Source: Acuticoccus sediminis
GTDB lineage: Bacteria > Pseudomonadota > Alphaproteobacteria > Rhizobiales > Amorphaceae
DNA: 64,000 nucleotides
Assembly (NCBI RefSeq): GCF_003258595.1
Contig: NZ_QHHQ01000001.1
Coordinates: 248,001 to 312,000, forward strand
Reading direction: 5' to 3'
The notes under the pieces are model-generated. The model made no database searches. It was not told where the DNA came from and was given only the letters and a program-made list of their open reading frames with translations. Positions within the stretch are counted from its first letter, which is position 1; every line of letters starts with the position of its first letter. The position numbers and the translations under genes were made by a program. Positions 1 through 10,189 of this stretch are shown piece after piece.

Positions 1-620
1 GCGGTACCGCCGAAGCCCCCGCGGACCTTCCGACATCCGAGACGCTCCGCCGTCTGGTGGCGGAGATCGAGGGGGACGACGTCAGCGTCGACTGGCTGCT
101 CGGCCGTCTGCGGCAGCGCGCGTTCGGCTACGCCCTCGTCCTCTTCGCATTGCCGAGCTGCCTGCCCATGCCGCCGGGGATCCCGACCGCGTGCGGCTTC
201 GTCATCGCGCTCGTCAGCCTGCAGATGATCATCGGCACCGACGGGCTCTGGCTGCCGCAGTTTCTGGACCGGCGGCGCATCGGCAAGGCGACGCTGGAGC
301 GGATGGTGGAGCGCGCGTCGCCGTGGCTGAAGCGGCTGGAGAGCGTCACGCGACCGCGCCTCAGGGTGATGACGGGGCCGGTCGGAAGCCGCCTCGTGGG
401 GCTCCTGGCGCTGCTGCTGGCGATCATCGTGATGCTGCCGATCCCGTTCGTCGGCAACATTCCGCCGGCGATCGCGACGGTTGTGATCGGCATGGGGCTG
501 ACCGAGCGCGACGGGCTCGTCGTCCTCGTCGGCCTCGCGGTCTCGGCCATCGCGCTGGCTCTCTGCGCGACGTTCACGGTGGAGCTGGTGCAGCTCGCGT
601 GGGCCTGGGCCTTCCGGTAG
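1..620 (+). CDS. Exopolysaccharide synthesis ExoD family membrane protein (5' end outside window)
   Basis: The reading frame is open back to the left edge, and the upstream residues (LRRLVAEIEGDD) continue the usual ExoD N-terminus, so the true start lies before base 1. The GTG at 57 would be an internal start. The visible protein has the ExoD pattern: an amphipathic N-terminus, a FALPSCLPMPPGIP segment, then three or more hydrophobic helices near the C-terminus (roughly residues 108-185 counted from the GTG). ExoD proteins are inner-membrane proteins linked to exopolysaccharide production and alkali tolerance in rhizobia, but their biochemical role is unknown. The gene converges with argG, with a hairpin between them. 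The family call is fairly secure; the function is not. Confidence 0.8.
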   Translation, partial: GTAEAPADLPTSETLRRLVAEIEGDDVSVDWLLGRLRQRAFGYALVLFALPSCLPMPPGIPTACGFVIALVSLQMIIGTDGLWLPQFLDRRRIGKATLERMVERASPWLKRLESVTRPRLRVMTGPVGSRLVGLLALLLAIIVMLPIPFVGNIPPAIATVVIGMGLTERDGLVVLVGLAVSAIALALCATFTVELVQLAWAWAFR

Positions 621-628
621 GTCCGGAC

Positions 629-651
629 GCGGGCGCCGCTGGAGCGCCCGC
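629..651. terminator. Bidirectional terminator hairpin between exoD-like gene and argG
   Basis: A perfect 8-bp all-GC stem (GCGGGCGC / GCGCCCGC) with a 7-base loop sits in the 42-base gap between two convergent stop codons. There is no clear T tract, as is common in high-GC genomes, so termination is inferred. Confidence 0.5.
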
Positions 652-662
652 GCACCGGCGGC

Positions 663-1871
<1,209 letters not shown>

Positions 1872-2022
1872 GGGTTTTGTCTGTCCGCGGGTGGCGGCGG
1901 TGTGCCACGGCAACGCCTGTGGGCGCAAGCCGTGCGGTCTGCAACCCGGCTTTGAGCGCAAGAGTCCGGACGCATTCCGGCCCCCTTCGGTGCTGTGCTG
2001 ACGCCACAGCGGAGGGACGTCG

Positions 2023-2772
2023 ATGCGGCAGGACGGCAAGGTCTTCATCATCACCGGCGCCAGCAGCGGGATCGGCGAGGCGGCCGCCCGGCTGGCGGCC
2101 GCCCGAGGCGCCCGCCTCGTGCTCGGCGCGCGGCGGGGCGGGCGGCTCGACGCGCTGGTGGCCGAGATCGAGGCGGCGGGCGGCGCGGCCGTCGCCGTCC
2201 CCGGCGATGTCGCCGAGGAGGATGTCGCGGCCGAGCTCGTCGCGGTCGCGGCCCGCACGTTCGGCGGACTCGACGGCGCGTTCAACAACGCCGGCACCCT
2301 CGGCGCGATGGGCCCTGTGCCGGAGATGGCGCCGGCCGACTGGCACGCGGTGATCGCCACCAACCTCACCGCGGCGTTCCACGCCGCCAGGCATCAGGTG
2401 CCGGCGATGGCGGCGCGCGGCGGCGGGTCGATCGTCTTCACATCGTCGTTCGTGGGTCACACCATCGGGCTGCCGGGGATGGGGGCGTACGCGGCGGCGA
2501 AGGCCGGGGTGATCGGCCTGATGCAGGTTCTGGCGGTGGAGCATGCGGCGCAGGGCATCCGCGTCAACGCGCTGCTGCCGGGCGGCACGCGCACCGGGAT
2601 GATGAGCGACCCGGCCGCGCAGGCCTGGGCGGCCGGCCTCCACCCGGTCAAGCGCCTCGCCGAGCCGGAGGAGATCGCCGAGGCCGCGCTCTTCCTGCTG
2701 GGCGGCGCATCGAGCTTCGTCACCGGCTCGGCGATGCTCGTCGACGGCGGCAACTCGATCTTCAAGCCGTGA
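2023..2772 (+). CDS. Short-chain dehydrogenase/reductase (SDR) family oxidoreductase
   Basis: A 249-residue classical SDR. It has the NAD(P)-binding TGASSGIG motif at residues 11-18, the NNAG motif, and the catalytic Tyr-x-x-x-Lys (Y156, K160) in YAAAK. The C-terminal segment ([13 protein letters not shown]) is typical of the FabG-like subgroup. The substrate cannot be told from sequence. The gene is divergent from argG, and its stop codon lies only about 30 bases from where recognisable homology in the neighbouring corA remnant ends. That suggests the SDR may have arrived with the event that removed the rest of corA. Confidence 0.9.
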   Translation: MRQDGKVFIITGASSGIGEAAARLAAARGARLVLGARRGGRLDALVAEIEAAGGAAVAVPGDVAEEDVAAELVAVAARTFGGLDGAFNNAGTLGAMGPVPEMAPADWHAVIATNLTAAFHAARHQVPAMAARGGGSIVFTSSFVGHTIGLPGMGAYAAAKAGVIGLMQVLAVEHAAQGIRVNALLPGGTRTGMMSDPAAQAWAAGLHPVKRLAEPEEIAEAALFLLGGASSFVTGSAMLVDGGNSIFKP

Positions 2773-2805
2773 GACCGGCGTCAGAGCCAGCGGCGCCAGC
2801 GGAAG

Positions 2806-3225
2806 ATCGATCCGGTCCGCCGAGCGCGCCACGACGCGCTCGAGGAGCTTCAGGACGAGCGCGAGCGGCGAGCGGGCGACGATGTCGGTGACGGAGCCGA
2901 AGCCGGTGTCGAAGGTCTCCCGCAGCGTCGCGACGTGCCGCTGGTCGAGGACGAAGGTCAGCGGGCTCAGCCGCTCGAAGTGACCGGTCGCCGGGACGCT
3001 GACCGTCAGCAGCAGCACCTCGTTCTCATGACGATGCCGCTTGGAGGGCTCGAGCTCCTGGCGCTCGAGATAGCCGGGAAGCTCGATTCCGAAGAGGCGC
3101 TCGAGGCGCCGCATGGTCGCCTCGTCCGGCGGGGCGAGGTCGAACCAAAGTGGCTGCTCCGGCGGGTGATCCTTCCCCGCCGTGGGCGTCAGTCCGCGTG
3201 GCGTGACCTCGTAGATGGCGTACAT
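2806..3225 (-). pseudogene. Truncated CorA-type magnesium/cobalt transporter (N-terminal domain only)
   Basis: Translation from the ATG at 3225 gives about 140 residues that read as the cytoplasmic N-terminal domain of a CorA-family ion channel (for example LWFDLAPPDEATMRRLERLFG, then LSPLTFVLDQRHVATLRE, then ALVLKLLERVVARSADRID). A full CorA continues for another 170 or more residues, including two membrane helices and the GMN pore motif. None of that is present: after ADRID the frame runs into unrelated sequence and then through the SDR gene in antisense for several hundred codons. Without membrane helices it cannot form a channel. I read it as a decayed gene; expression as a stray soluble fragment is possible. 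Confidence 0.75.
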
Positions 3226-3306
3226 GCTCGCTCCGCGCCCCTGTCACCCGGAGGGTGCCAGATGCGCGCAACGTTCATGCGACGGTGCCGCCGTCCCGGC
3301 CGCCGG

Positions 3307-4230
3307 TCAGCGCTTCTGGAGCACGAAGCGGGCGAGCGAGTTCTTGCGGCGCGTGAACGCGAGGCGGCTGTAGCGCAGGTAGTCGTAGAAGAAGTTGTAC
3401 TTCTCCTCGCCCCACTCGGCGATGATGTCGTCCTGCCGCGCCTTGATGTTGTTGATCCAGTGCTGAAGCGTCGTGGCGTAGTGCTTCGGATCGTTCTCGA
3501 GGTAGACGAGGCGGAAGGTCGGCGCCGAGGCCTCGACCACCTCCTCGATGTAGGGGATCGAGGATTCGGGGAAGACGGTCTCGGGCAGCGACGTGTTGGA
3601 ATGCTCGAAGTCGACGTCTTCCCAGACGATCGTCTGCAGCGAGAAGCGGGCGCCGGTGGTGAGCGCGGCGGCCATCGTCTCGAAGAACCTGGCGTAGATC
3701 TCGATCTTCTCCGGCCGCGTCATGTTCGGCTTGGCGAAGTGCTCGAAGGCGCCGATCGAGATCGCGGCGGTGAAGGGCTCGTCGGTCGTGAACGTGTAGG
3801 CGTCCTGGAGCCGCGCCTCGACGTTCGGCCAGCCCTGCGACTCGATGTGCGAGAGCTGGTCGTTGGAAAGTGTGAGGCCGAGCGCGTAGGCGGCACCGCG
3901 GTCCTGCGACGCGCCGCGCAAGGTCGCCCCCCAGCCGCAGCCGATGTCGATGAGGCGCGTGCCGGCTTCGACCTTAGCCGCGTCGAGGTGGAAGCGGAGC
4001 TTCTCGTCCTGGGCGGCGGTGAGGTCGGCGGCGAGGTCGGCGCCGGTGATCGGGTCGAACCAGCGGCCCGAGGAGTAGGTCAGGGACGGGTCGAGCCACA
4101 GCGAGAAGAAGCGCGTGTCGTTGTCGTAGTGATGCTGTATGGCTTCGCTCTGGGTCATCGACCCGGCAGGACGATCCTCGGCCTTGAGCTTGAACTGCCG
4201 TGCTGGGGTCGTTGGTGTCGCCGTCGTCAT
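3307..4230 (-). CDS. Cyclopropane-fatty-acyl-phospholipid synthase-like SAM methyltransferase
   Basis: The product is 307 residues with a SAM-binding motif LIDIGCGWG at 93-101 and a CFA-synthase-type N-terminus (SEAIQHHYDNDTRFFSLWLD). Such enzymes transfer a methyl group from SAM to a double bond of membrane lipid acyl chains or to related lipids. It is shorter than the roughly 380-residue E. coli Cfa because the N-terminal lipid-binding extension is missing, so it belongs to the shorter subgroup also found beside mycolic-acid-like methyltransferases. I chose the ATG at 4230 because GGAGAAG lies about 10 bases upstream; an in-frame start at 4293 lacks this. It is divergent from the PNPOx-family gene. 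The exact substrate is unknown. Confidence 0.85.
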   Translation of the reverse strand: MTTATPTTPARQFKLKAEDRPAGSMTQSEAIQHHYDNDTRFFSLWLDPSLTYSSGRWFDPITGADLAADLTAAQDEKLRFHLDAAKVEAGTRLIDIGCGWGATLRGASQDRGAAYALGLTLSNDQLSHIESQGWPNVEARLQDAYTFTTDEPFTAAISIGAFEHFAKPNMTRPEKIEIYARFFETMAAALTTGARFSLQTIVWEDVDFEHSNTSLPETVFPESSIPYIEEVVEASAPTFRLVYLENDPKHYATTLQHWINNIKARQDDIIAEWGEEKYNFFYDYLRYSRLAFTRRKNSLARFVLQKR

Positions 4231-4348
4231 AGGGGTCGCTTCTCCAGGGTCCGGTCGCGTTGGAGTCCGGCTGCGTCGTGCCACTCCGGTCACTCACACG
4301 AGCGTGCACGGTGATAGACTCGTGTCGCAAGAAAGAAAGAGGTGCACG

Positions 4349-4954
4349 ATGAATGTGATCTCGTCCATCGAACAGCTAGAGACCCACTATGGCGAGGTTT
4401 CGGCACCGGCGCGGGTCAAGGTGGCAAAAACCATCACCCCCTACTACGCGAGGTGGATCACCGCGTCGCCGTTCTGCGCGCTGGCGAGCGTGGGGCCGGA
4501 GGGGCTCGACTGCTCGCCCCGCGGCGACAGGGGCACGGTGGTCGAGATCGTCGACGAGACCCGGCTCGCGATGCCGGACCGTCGCGGCAACAACCGGATC
4601 GACACGCTGCGCAACATCGTGCGCGACCCGCGCGTGGCGCTGATGTTCCTCATCCCCGGCTCGCCGACGGTCATGCGCGTCAACGGCCGCGCGTTCATCA
4701 CCGCGGACCCGGACGTCCTCGAGACGTACGCGATGGAGGGCAAGCCGCCGCGCACGGTGACGTTCGTTGACGTGGACGAGGTCTACTTCCAGTGCGCCCG
4801 CGCCGTGAACCGGGCGGGGCTGTGGAGCGGCGCGCTTCCCGACCTCGACGCGCTCCCCACGGTCGGCCAGATGCTGGAGGCCGCCTCCTCGGAGATCGAC
4901 GGCAAGTTCTACGACGAGGAGTGGCCCAAGCGCGCGAAGGAATCGCTCTGGTAG
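4349..4954 (+). CDS. Pyridoxamine 5'-phosphate oxidase family FMN-binding protein
   Basis: A 201-residue protein of the split beta-barrel flavin-binding fold. The pattern ITASPFCALASVGPEGLDCSPRGD, followed by IVDETRLAMPDRRGNNRIDTLRNI, matches the MSMEG_1061-like group of PNPOx-related proteins rather than true PdxH. Such proteins bind FMN or F420 and reduce or oxidise small molecules; the substrate is unknown. I chose the ATG at 4349 because GAAAGAGG stands 6-12 bases upstream and the protein matches the family from there. It is divergent from the CFA-like methyltransferase with about 118 bases between starts, so the two promoters share that gap. Confidence 0.8.
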   Translation: MNVISSIEQLETHYGEVSAPARVKVAKTITPYYARWITASPFCALASVGPEGLDCSPRGDRGTVVEIVDETRLAMPDRRGNNRIDTLRNIVRDPRVALMFLIPGSPTVMRVNGRAFITADPDVLETYAMEGKPPRTVTFVDVDEVYFQCARAVNRAGLWSGALPDLDALPTVGQMLEAASSEIDGKFYDEEWPKRAKESLW

Positions 4955-5106
4955 GCTGCCTCAGGGCCGGAGTGACGGGTCCCTCCCCGCCGGCCGGGCC
5001 GCTTGGACGTGGCGCGCCATCGGGCACGGAGCGGCCCGGACGCGGCCGTCGGGGCCCGGATCTGCCGGCCGCCGGGTGCGGCCGGGTCGTGGCGCGGGGC
5101 GGTGGC

Positions 5107-5499
5107 TCAGACCGGCACGTAGTAGACCGGCCACATCGGCCGGCGGCTCGAGGCCTTCATCATGCCGCGCACGGAGCGCCAGATCGTCCAGATCGCCAGG
5201 AAGAACAGGATCGGGAATCCGATCAGGATCCAGGTCAGAATTCCACCGATGAAGCCGAGAATCAGCGTGACCCAGAAGGTCGTGATCGCGGCGTCATAAT
5301 GCGTACGCAAACCGGGGTCAGAGTTCCGCCGGTTGATGTATGCGAAGACCACGCCGATGAACGGCGTGATCGGCACGAAGAATCCCACGAGGAACGACGA
5401 CCAGACCAACATCGCGTTGAAGGACGATGCGCCGAACAAATCGTCTGTCGCCTGATCCAGGGACGAGGTTTGTTTGGGTCGAGACGTGTGTGTTTCCAT
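5107..5499 (-). CDS. DUF4870-like small integral membrane protein
   Basis: About 130 residues. A short polar N-terminus is followed by three hydrophobic stretches (roughly residues 28-52, 72-95 and 97-110), with the loop DPGLRTHYDAAITTFWVTLILG typical of DUF4870-type proteins. No biochemical function is known for the family. I chose the ATG at 5499; an in-frame start 12 codons upstream (5535) is also possible and neither has a convincing ribosome site. It converges with the PNPOx-family gene and is divergent from the J-domain gene. Confidence 0.65.
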   Translation of the reverse strand: METHTSRPKQTSSLDQATDDLFGASSFNAMLVWSSFLVGFFVPITPFIGVVFAYINRRNSDPGLRTHYDAAITTFWVTLILGFIGGILTWILIGFPILFFLAIWTIWRSVRGMMKASSRRPMWPVYYVPV

Positions 5500-5654
5500 A
5501 CGGCAGGAAATGGGTGCTTTGCCGCAGTTTGACAAGGATTTGAACGCGCAGAGCTGCCACCGTGCGCTCCGCAGCCCCGACGCTCGTGCAGGGCTGTGAG
5601 ACGCGCAAAGTCAAGTCCTTGTTCGCTGATAGCCACCTCACCATAATCGGCGCC

Positions 5655-6296
5655 ATGGACTTCTCGGGTAAAGAATACGACCGCATTCGCGCATCGCGCC
5701 GGAAGGGCTCCGGGCGCGGGAGCGGGCGCGATGGCGGCGGTGCGGCCGACGCGTCGGTCATCGGGCGCGAGTGCGCGGTCCCGGGCTGCACCGAGGAGGG
5801 CGCCTACCGCGCCCCCAAGGGTCGCGGCAAGGAAGGCCAGTACTTCTGGTTCTGCCTCGACCACGTGCGCGAGTACAACAAGACCTACAACTACTTTGAC
5901 GGGATGACCGACGACGACGTCCTCGCCTACCAGCGGGACGCGATCACCGGCCACCGGCCGACGCAGCCGATCGGCGTGCGCGGCCGCAAGGCGCGTGCCG
6001 CCCGCAACACCTGGTCAGGGATGATCGACGACCCCTTCGGCCTCTTCGGCCAGGGGGATCCGCACGCTGCGCCGCAGCCCGAACAGGAGACCCGCCGGAT
6101 CTCCGCCGCCGACCGCCATGCCTTCGAAGTGATGGGCCTGGAACCCGGCGCCTCCAGGGAAGCGATCAAGTCGCGATACAAAACGCTTGTAAAGCGTCAC
6201 CATCCTGACGCAAACCAAGGGGATCGCAGCTCCGAGGATCGGCTGCGCAGTATCATCAATGCCTATAACGTTCTGAGACGCGCAGGGTATTGCTGA
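5655..6296 (+). CDS. J-domain (DnaJ-class) protein with N-terminal Cys-rich region
   Basis: A 213-residue protein with its J domain at the C-terminal end (roughly 152-212), including the invariant HPD in KRHHPDANQGD. J domains stimulate the ATPase of Hsp70 (DnaK) and target it to clients. The N-terminal half has a Cys/His set (CAVPGC about 20 residues before FCLDH) that could hold a metal ion, which is not a canonical DnaJ zinc finger. The gene sits directly upstream of cobS, an arrangement I recall from other Hyphomicrobiales. The ATG at 5655 is the first in-frame start that leads into the conserved region. Its client is unknown. Confidence 0.85.
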   Translation: MDFSGKEYDRIRASRRKGSGRGSGRDGGGAADASVIGRECAVPGCTEEGAYRAPKGRGKEGQYFWFCLDHVREYNKTYNYFDGMTDDDVLAYQRDAITGHRPTQPIGVRGRKARAARNTWSGMIDDPFGLFGQGDPHAAPQPEQETRRISAADRHAFEVMGLEPGASREAIKSRYKTLVKRHHPDANQGDRSSEDRLRSIINAYNVLRRAGYC

Positions 6297-6365
6297 TCGC
6301 GGCCGCAAGCCCTTAAGTTTTGTATACCGTTCGCGTGCACCGCGGACACCCCCGCGAGGATGACT

Positions 6366-7349
6366 ATGTCAGAGACGCCCGCCGCGGCGACCAAAACGCC
6401 GGACATGACCGTGTCTGCGGCCCAGACGTTTGGGATCGACAGCAACATGGAGGTTCCGGCGTTCTCCGAACGCACCGAACACGTGCCCGATGTCGACCCG
6501 TCCTATGTGTTCGACCCGCCCACGACCAAGGCGATTCTCGCCGGCTTCAAGCACAATCGCCGCGTGATGATCGCCGGGTACCACGGCACGGGCAAGTCGA
6601 CCCACATCGAGCAGGTGGCCGCACGCCTCAACTGGCCGTGCATCCGCGTGAACCTCGACAGCCACATCAGCCGTATCGACCTCGTCGGCAAGGACGCCAT
6701 CGTGGTGCGGGACGGCGCCCAGGTGACCGAGTTCCGCGACGGCATCCTGCCCTGGGCGCTGCAGACCAACACCGCGCTCGTCTTCGACGAGTACGACGCC
6801 GGTCGTCCGGACGTGATGTTCGTGATCCAGCGCGTCCTCGAGGTCTCGGGCCGCCTGACGCTGCTCGACCAGAACCGCGTGATCCGCCCGCACCCGGCCT
6901 TCCGCCTGTTCGCGACGGCGAACACCATCGGCCTCGGCGACACGTCGGGCCTCTACCACGGCACGCAGCAGATCAACCAGGGCCAGATGGACCGCTGGTC
7001 GATCGTCACGACGCTGAACTACCTGCCGCACGACGTCGAGGTCGAGATCGTCCTCGCCAAGAGCCCGCACTACCAGGGCAACGGCGGGCAGAGCATCGTC
7101 TCGAAGATGGTGCGCGTCGCCGACATGACGCGCAACGCGTTCATCAACGGCGACCTGTCGACCGTGATGAGCCCGCGGACGGTGATCACCTGGGCCGAGA
7201 ACTCCGAGATCTTCGGCGACATCGGCTTCGCGTTCGAGGTCTCGTTCCTCAACAAGTGCGACGAGACCGAGCGCGGCCTGGTCGCCGAGTTCTACCAGCG
7301 CTGCTTCGGCAAGGAGCTGTCGCAGGGCCACAACGTGGTGATGAACTAA
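6366..7349 (+). CDS. cobS: Cobaltochelatase subunit CobS
   Basis: CobS is the AAA+ ATPase of the aerobic cobaltochelatase CobNST, which inserts cobalt into hydrogenobyrinic acid a,c-diamide during vitamin B12 synthesis. The 327-residue product carries a Walker A motif (GYHGTGKST, residues 71-79), a Walker B-like [10 protein letters not shown] and a sensor region [13 protein letters not shown] preferred the ATG at 6366 to the one at 6360 because GCGAGG lies about 7 bases before it. cobN is not in the window. A LysE exporter gene separates cobS from cobT, although these two are usually adjacent. No cobalamin riboswitch was recognised upstream. Confidence 0.95.
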   Translation: MSETPAAATKTPDMTVSAAQTFGIDSNMEVPAFSERTEHVPDVDPSYVFDPPTTKAILAGFKHNRRVMIAGYHGTGKSTHIEQVAARLNWPCIRVNLDSHISRIDLVGKDAIVVRDGAQVTEFRDGILPWALQTNTALVFDEYDAGRPDVMFVIQRVLEVSGRLTLLDQNRVIRPHPAFRLFATANTIGLGDTSGLYHGTQQINQGQMDRWSIVTTLNYLPHDVEVEIVLAKSPHYQGNGGQSIVSKMVRVADMTRNAFINGDLSTVMSPRTVITWAENSEIFGDIGFAFEVSFLNKCDETERGLVAEFYQRCFGKELSQGHNVVMN

Positions 7350-7634
7350 CGAGAACCGCACCGGGCGGCCGGAGCCGCCGGAGCGGGTCGCCGACGGGCG
7401 GCCGCTCCTCGGCCTGCGGCGCCGGGCCGTTCCTGACGGGAACGATCGGGTCCGGAAAGACGTCCGGCGTGTCCGGGACCGTCGCGGACGCCCTCTCCGG
7501 GGCGATCTCGGCGGAGGACCGGGCACTGAGGCTGCGGCAGGACCGGGCACGGGGGGCGCCGCGCCCCGCAAGGCGGCCGCGCAACGGGCGACGCGCCGCA
7601 TCGGCCGGATGGCGGCCGGGAAGGGAGAGAGACG

Positions 7635-8261
7635 ATGATCGATCAGGCGACCCTCCTCACCTACGTCGCCATCGTCCTCGGCTTCGTCTTCATCCCCGGT
7701 CCCGCGGTGCTGCTCGCCTCGGCGCGGGCGACCACCTCCGGCGTGAAGGTCGGCGTCGCCACGGCGGCGGGGATCGCGGTCGGCGACCTCGTCCATACGA
7801 CGATGGCCATCGTCGGCATCTCGGCGATCATCGCGGCCTCGGCCATGCTTTTCACCGCGATCAAGATTTTGGGCGCGGTGTACCTTATCTATCTCGGTAT
7901 CCAGGCGCTGCGGTCGGGGGGCGAGACCGGGACCGGCGCGGCGGTCATCCGCCTCACCGCCGGCCAGGCCTTCCGCCAGGCGATCCTCGCCGAGGTGCTG
8001 AACCCGAAGACGGCCATGTTCTTCCTGGCCTTCCTGCCGCAGTTCGTCCAGCCGGCGAACGGGGCGCCCGCGCTCCAGCTCATGGTGCTGGGGATCGTGT
8101 TCGTCGCCCTCGGCCTCATCGCGACCGTCGCCTTCGCCGTATGCGCCGGCCATGTGGGGTCGGTGATGCGCAAGAATCCCGCGATGGTGCGGTGGCAGCG
8201 CAGAATTGTCGGCTCGATCTATTGCGCCCTGGGAGCCCGGCTTGCTTTCATGGACCGTTAG
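7635..8261 (+). CDS. LysE/RhtB family amino-acid exporter
   Basis: A 208-residue inner-membrane protein with about six hydrophobic helices and the family signature FIPGPAVLLASARATTSG near the N-terminus, then YLIYLGIQALRS and NPKTAMFFLAFLPQF. LysE/RhtB proteins export amino acids or related small metabolites; the substrate cannot be predicted. GGGAGAGAG lies just before the ATG. The gene lies between cobS and cobT on the same strand, 285 bases after cobS and 20 bases before cobT, so it is probably transcribed with them despite having no known role in cobalt insertion. Confidence 0.88.
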   Translation: MIDQATLLTYVAIVLGFVFIPGPAVLLASARATTSGVKVGVATAAGIAVGDLVHTTMAIVGISAIIAASAMLFTAIKILGAVYLIYLGIQALRSGGETGTGAAVIRLTAGQAFRQAILAEVLNPKTAMFFLAFLPQFVQPANGAPALQLMVLGIVFVALGLIATVAFAVCAGHVGSVMRKNPAMVRWQRRIVGSIYCALGARLAFMDR

Positions 8262-8281
8262 GCGTCGCAAGGAGTTAGGTT

Positions 8282-10189
8282 ATGGCCGGTCCCGGCGATA
8301 ACGCAAAACGAAACAAACCCGGTGACACGCGTCACGACGCGTTCCGGACGGCGATCACCGGCACAATGCGGGCGATCGCCGCCAACCCGGACCTCGAAGT
8401 GAACTTCTCGTCCGACAAGCCCGCGCTCGTCGGCAACGTCGCACGCCTGCCCGAGCCGCCCCGCCGTCTCACCCAGAAGGAGATCTCGGTCACGCGCGGC
8501 CTCGGCGACTCCATGGCGCTGAAGCTCGCCGCGCACGACCAGAACGTCCACACCCGCTACGCCCCCGCCGGCCCCGACGCCCGCGCCATCTACGACGCGG
8601 TGGAGAGCGCGCGGTGCGACGCCCTCGGCGCCAAGGCCATGGACGGCGTCGCCCAGAACCTCTCGGCGATGCTCGAGGACAAGTATTTCCGCGGCAACTA
8701 TCACGAGATCACCGATCAGGCCGACGCCCCGATCGAGGACGCCCTGGCGCTTCTCGTGCGCGAGAAGCTGACCGGCGCCAAGCCGCCGGAGAGCGCACAG
8801 AAGATCGTCGACCTGTGGCGGCCGTGGCTGGAGGAGAAGTGCGGCGAGAACCTCTCCGCGCTGCCCGACCAGATCACCGACCAGAAGGGGTTCGCCACCT
8901 CAATTCGCGACATCCTCGCCGCGCTCGACATGGCCGAGTCCATGTCCGAGGAGCAGGGCGAGGAGCAGGAGAGCGAGGAGGGTCAGGCCGAGGTCGACTC
9001 GCCCGACGAGGGCGACGGCGAGGTCGGCGACGACGAATCCGACGAGAACGCCGCCCCGCAGGACTCCGAGCGCTCCGGCGAGGAGGAGACGGCCGAGGAC
9101 GTCGACGTCTCCGAGTTCACCGCCGACGACGTGCGCGACGACGAGATGGGCGACGCCGAGGAAACCACCGACGGCATGCGCGTCGACGAGCCGCAGTCGA
9201 GCGGGCCTCCGGGTTCGGACTACCGCGTCTACACGCGCCAGTTCGACGAGATCGTGCACGCCGAGGAGCTGTGCGACACCGCCGAGCTCGACCGTCTGCG
9301 CGGCTTCCTCGACCGGCAGCTCCAGCACCTGCAGGGCGCCGTGGCGCGGCTCGCCAACCGCCTGCAGCGGCGGCTGATGGCGCAGCAGAGCCGCTCCTGG
9401 GATTTCGACCAGGAGGAAGGCTTCCTCGACACCGCGCGGCTCAGCCGCGTCGTCATCGACCCGATGCAGCCTCTCGCCTTCAAGATCGAGCGCGAGAGCG
9501 ACTTCCGCGACACGGTCGTGACGCTCCTCCTCGACAACTCCGGCTCGATGCGCGGGCGGCCGATCTCGGTCGCGGCGACATGCGCGGACATCCTCGCCCG
9601 CACGCTGGAGCGCTGCCACGTGAAGGTGGAGATCCTGGGCTTCACCACGAAGGCGTGGAAGGGCGGGCAGTCCCGCGATCACTGGGTGCAGCACGGCAAG
9701 AAGCCGTCCCCCGGGCGCCTGAACGACCTGCGGCACATCATCTACAAGGCGGCGGACGCACCCTGGCGGCGCGCCAGGCGCAACCTCGGCCTCATGATGC
9801 GCGAGGGGCTCCTCAAGGAGAACATCGACGGCGAGGCGCTGATGTGGGCGCACGAGCGCCTGCTCGCCCGCCCGGAGCAGCGGCGCATCCTGATGATGAT
9901 CTCCGACGGGGCGCCGGTCGACGATTCGACCCTCTCGGTCAACGCCGGCAACTACCTCGAGAAGCACATGCGCGCGGTCATCGACGAGATCGAGAACCGC
10001 TCGCCGGTGGAGCTGATCGCGATCGGCATCGGCCACGACGTGACGCGCCACTATCGCCGCGCGGTCACCATTGTCGACGCGGAGGAACTGGCGGGCGCGA
10101 TGGTCGACCAGCTCGCCGCGCTGTTCGACGACGAGACCGAGGCCTCGCCGCGGCGGCGGGGACGCCGTCCCGGCCGCCGGGCCGCGTGA
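8282..10189 (+). CDS. cobT: Cobaltochelatase subunit CobT
   Basis: CobT is the MIDAS-containing partner of CobS in the CobNST chelatase. The 635-residue protein has the usual N-terminal helical part, a long Asp/Glu-rich segment (about residues 220-305) and a C-terminal von Willebrand A domain with the metal-binding motif DNSGS starting at D418. The acidic linker is characteristic of CobT and of BchD-type subunits. GGAGTTAGGTT precedes the ATG. The stop codon overlaps the GTG start of the downstream esterase-like gene (GTGA), which implies translational coupling. Confidence 0.95.
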   Translation: MAGPGDNAKRNKPGDTRHDAFRTAITGTMRAIAANPDLEVNFSSDKPALVGNVARLPEPPRRLTQKEISVTRGLGDSMALKLAAHDQNVHTRYAPAGPDARAIYDAVESARCDALGAKAMDGVAQNLSAMLEDKYFRGNYHEITDQADAPIEDALALLVREKLTGAKPPESAQKIVDLWRPWLEEKCGENLSALPDQITDQKGFATSIRDILAALDMAESMSEEQGEEQESEEGQAEVDSPDEGDGEVGDDESDENAAPQDSERSGEEETAEDVDVSEFTADDVRDDEMGDAEETTDGMRVDEPQSSGPPGSDYRVYTRQFDEIVHAEELCDTAELDRLRGFLDRQLQHLQGAVARLANRLQRRLMAQQSRSWDFDQEEGFLDTARLSRVVIDPMQPLAFKIERESDFRDTVVTLLLDNSGSMRGRPISVAATCADILARTLERCHVKVEILGFTTKAWKGGQSRDHWVQHGKKPSPGRLNDLRHIIYKAADAPWRRARRNLGLMMREGLLKENIDGEALMWAHERLLARPEQRRILMMISDGAPVDDSTLSVNAGNYLEKHMRAVIDEIENRSPVELIAIGIGHDVTRHYRRAVTIVDAEELAGAMVDQLAALFDDETEASPRRRGRRPGRRAA

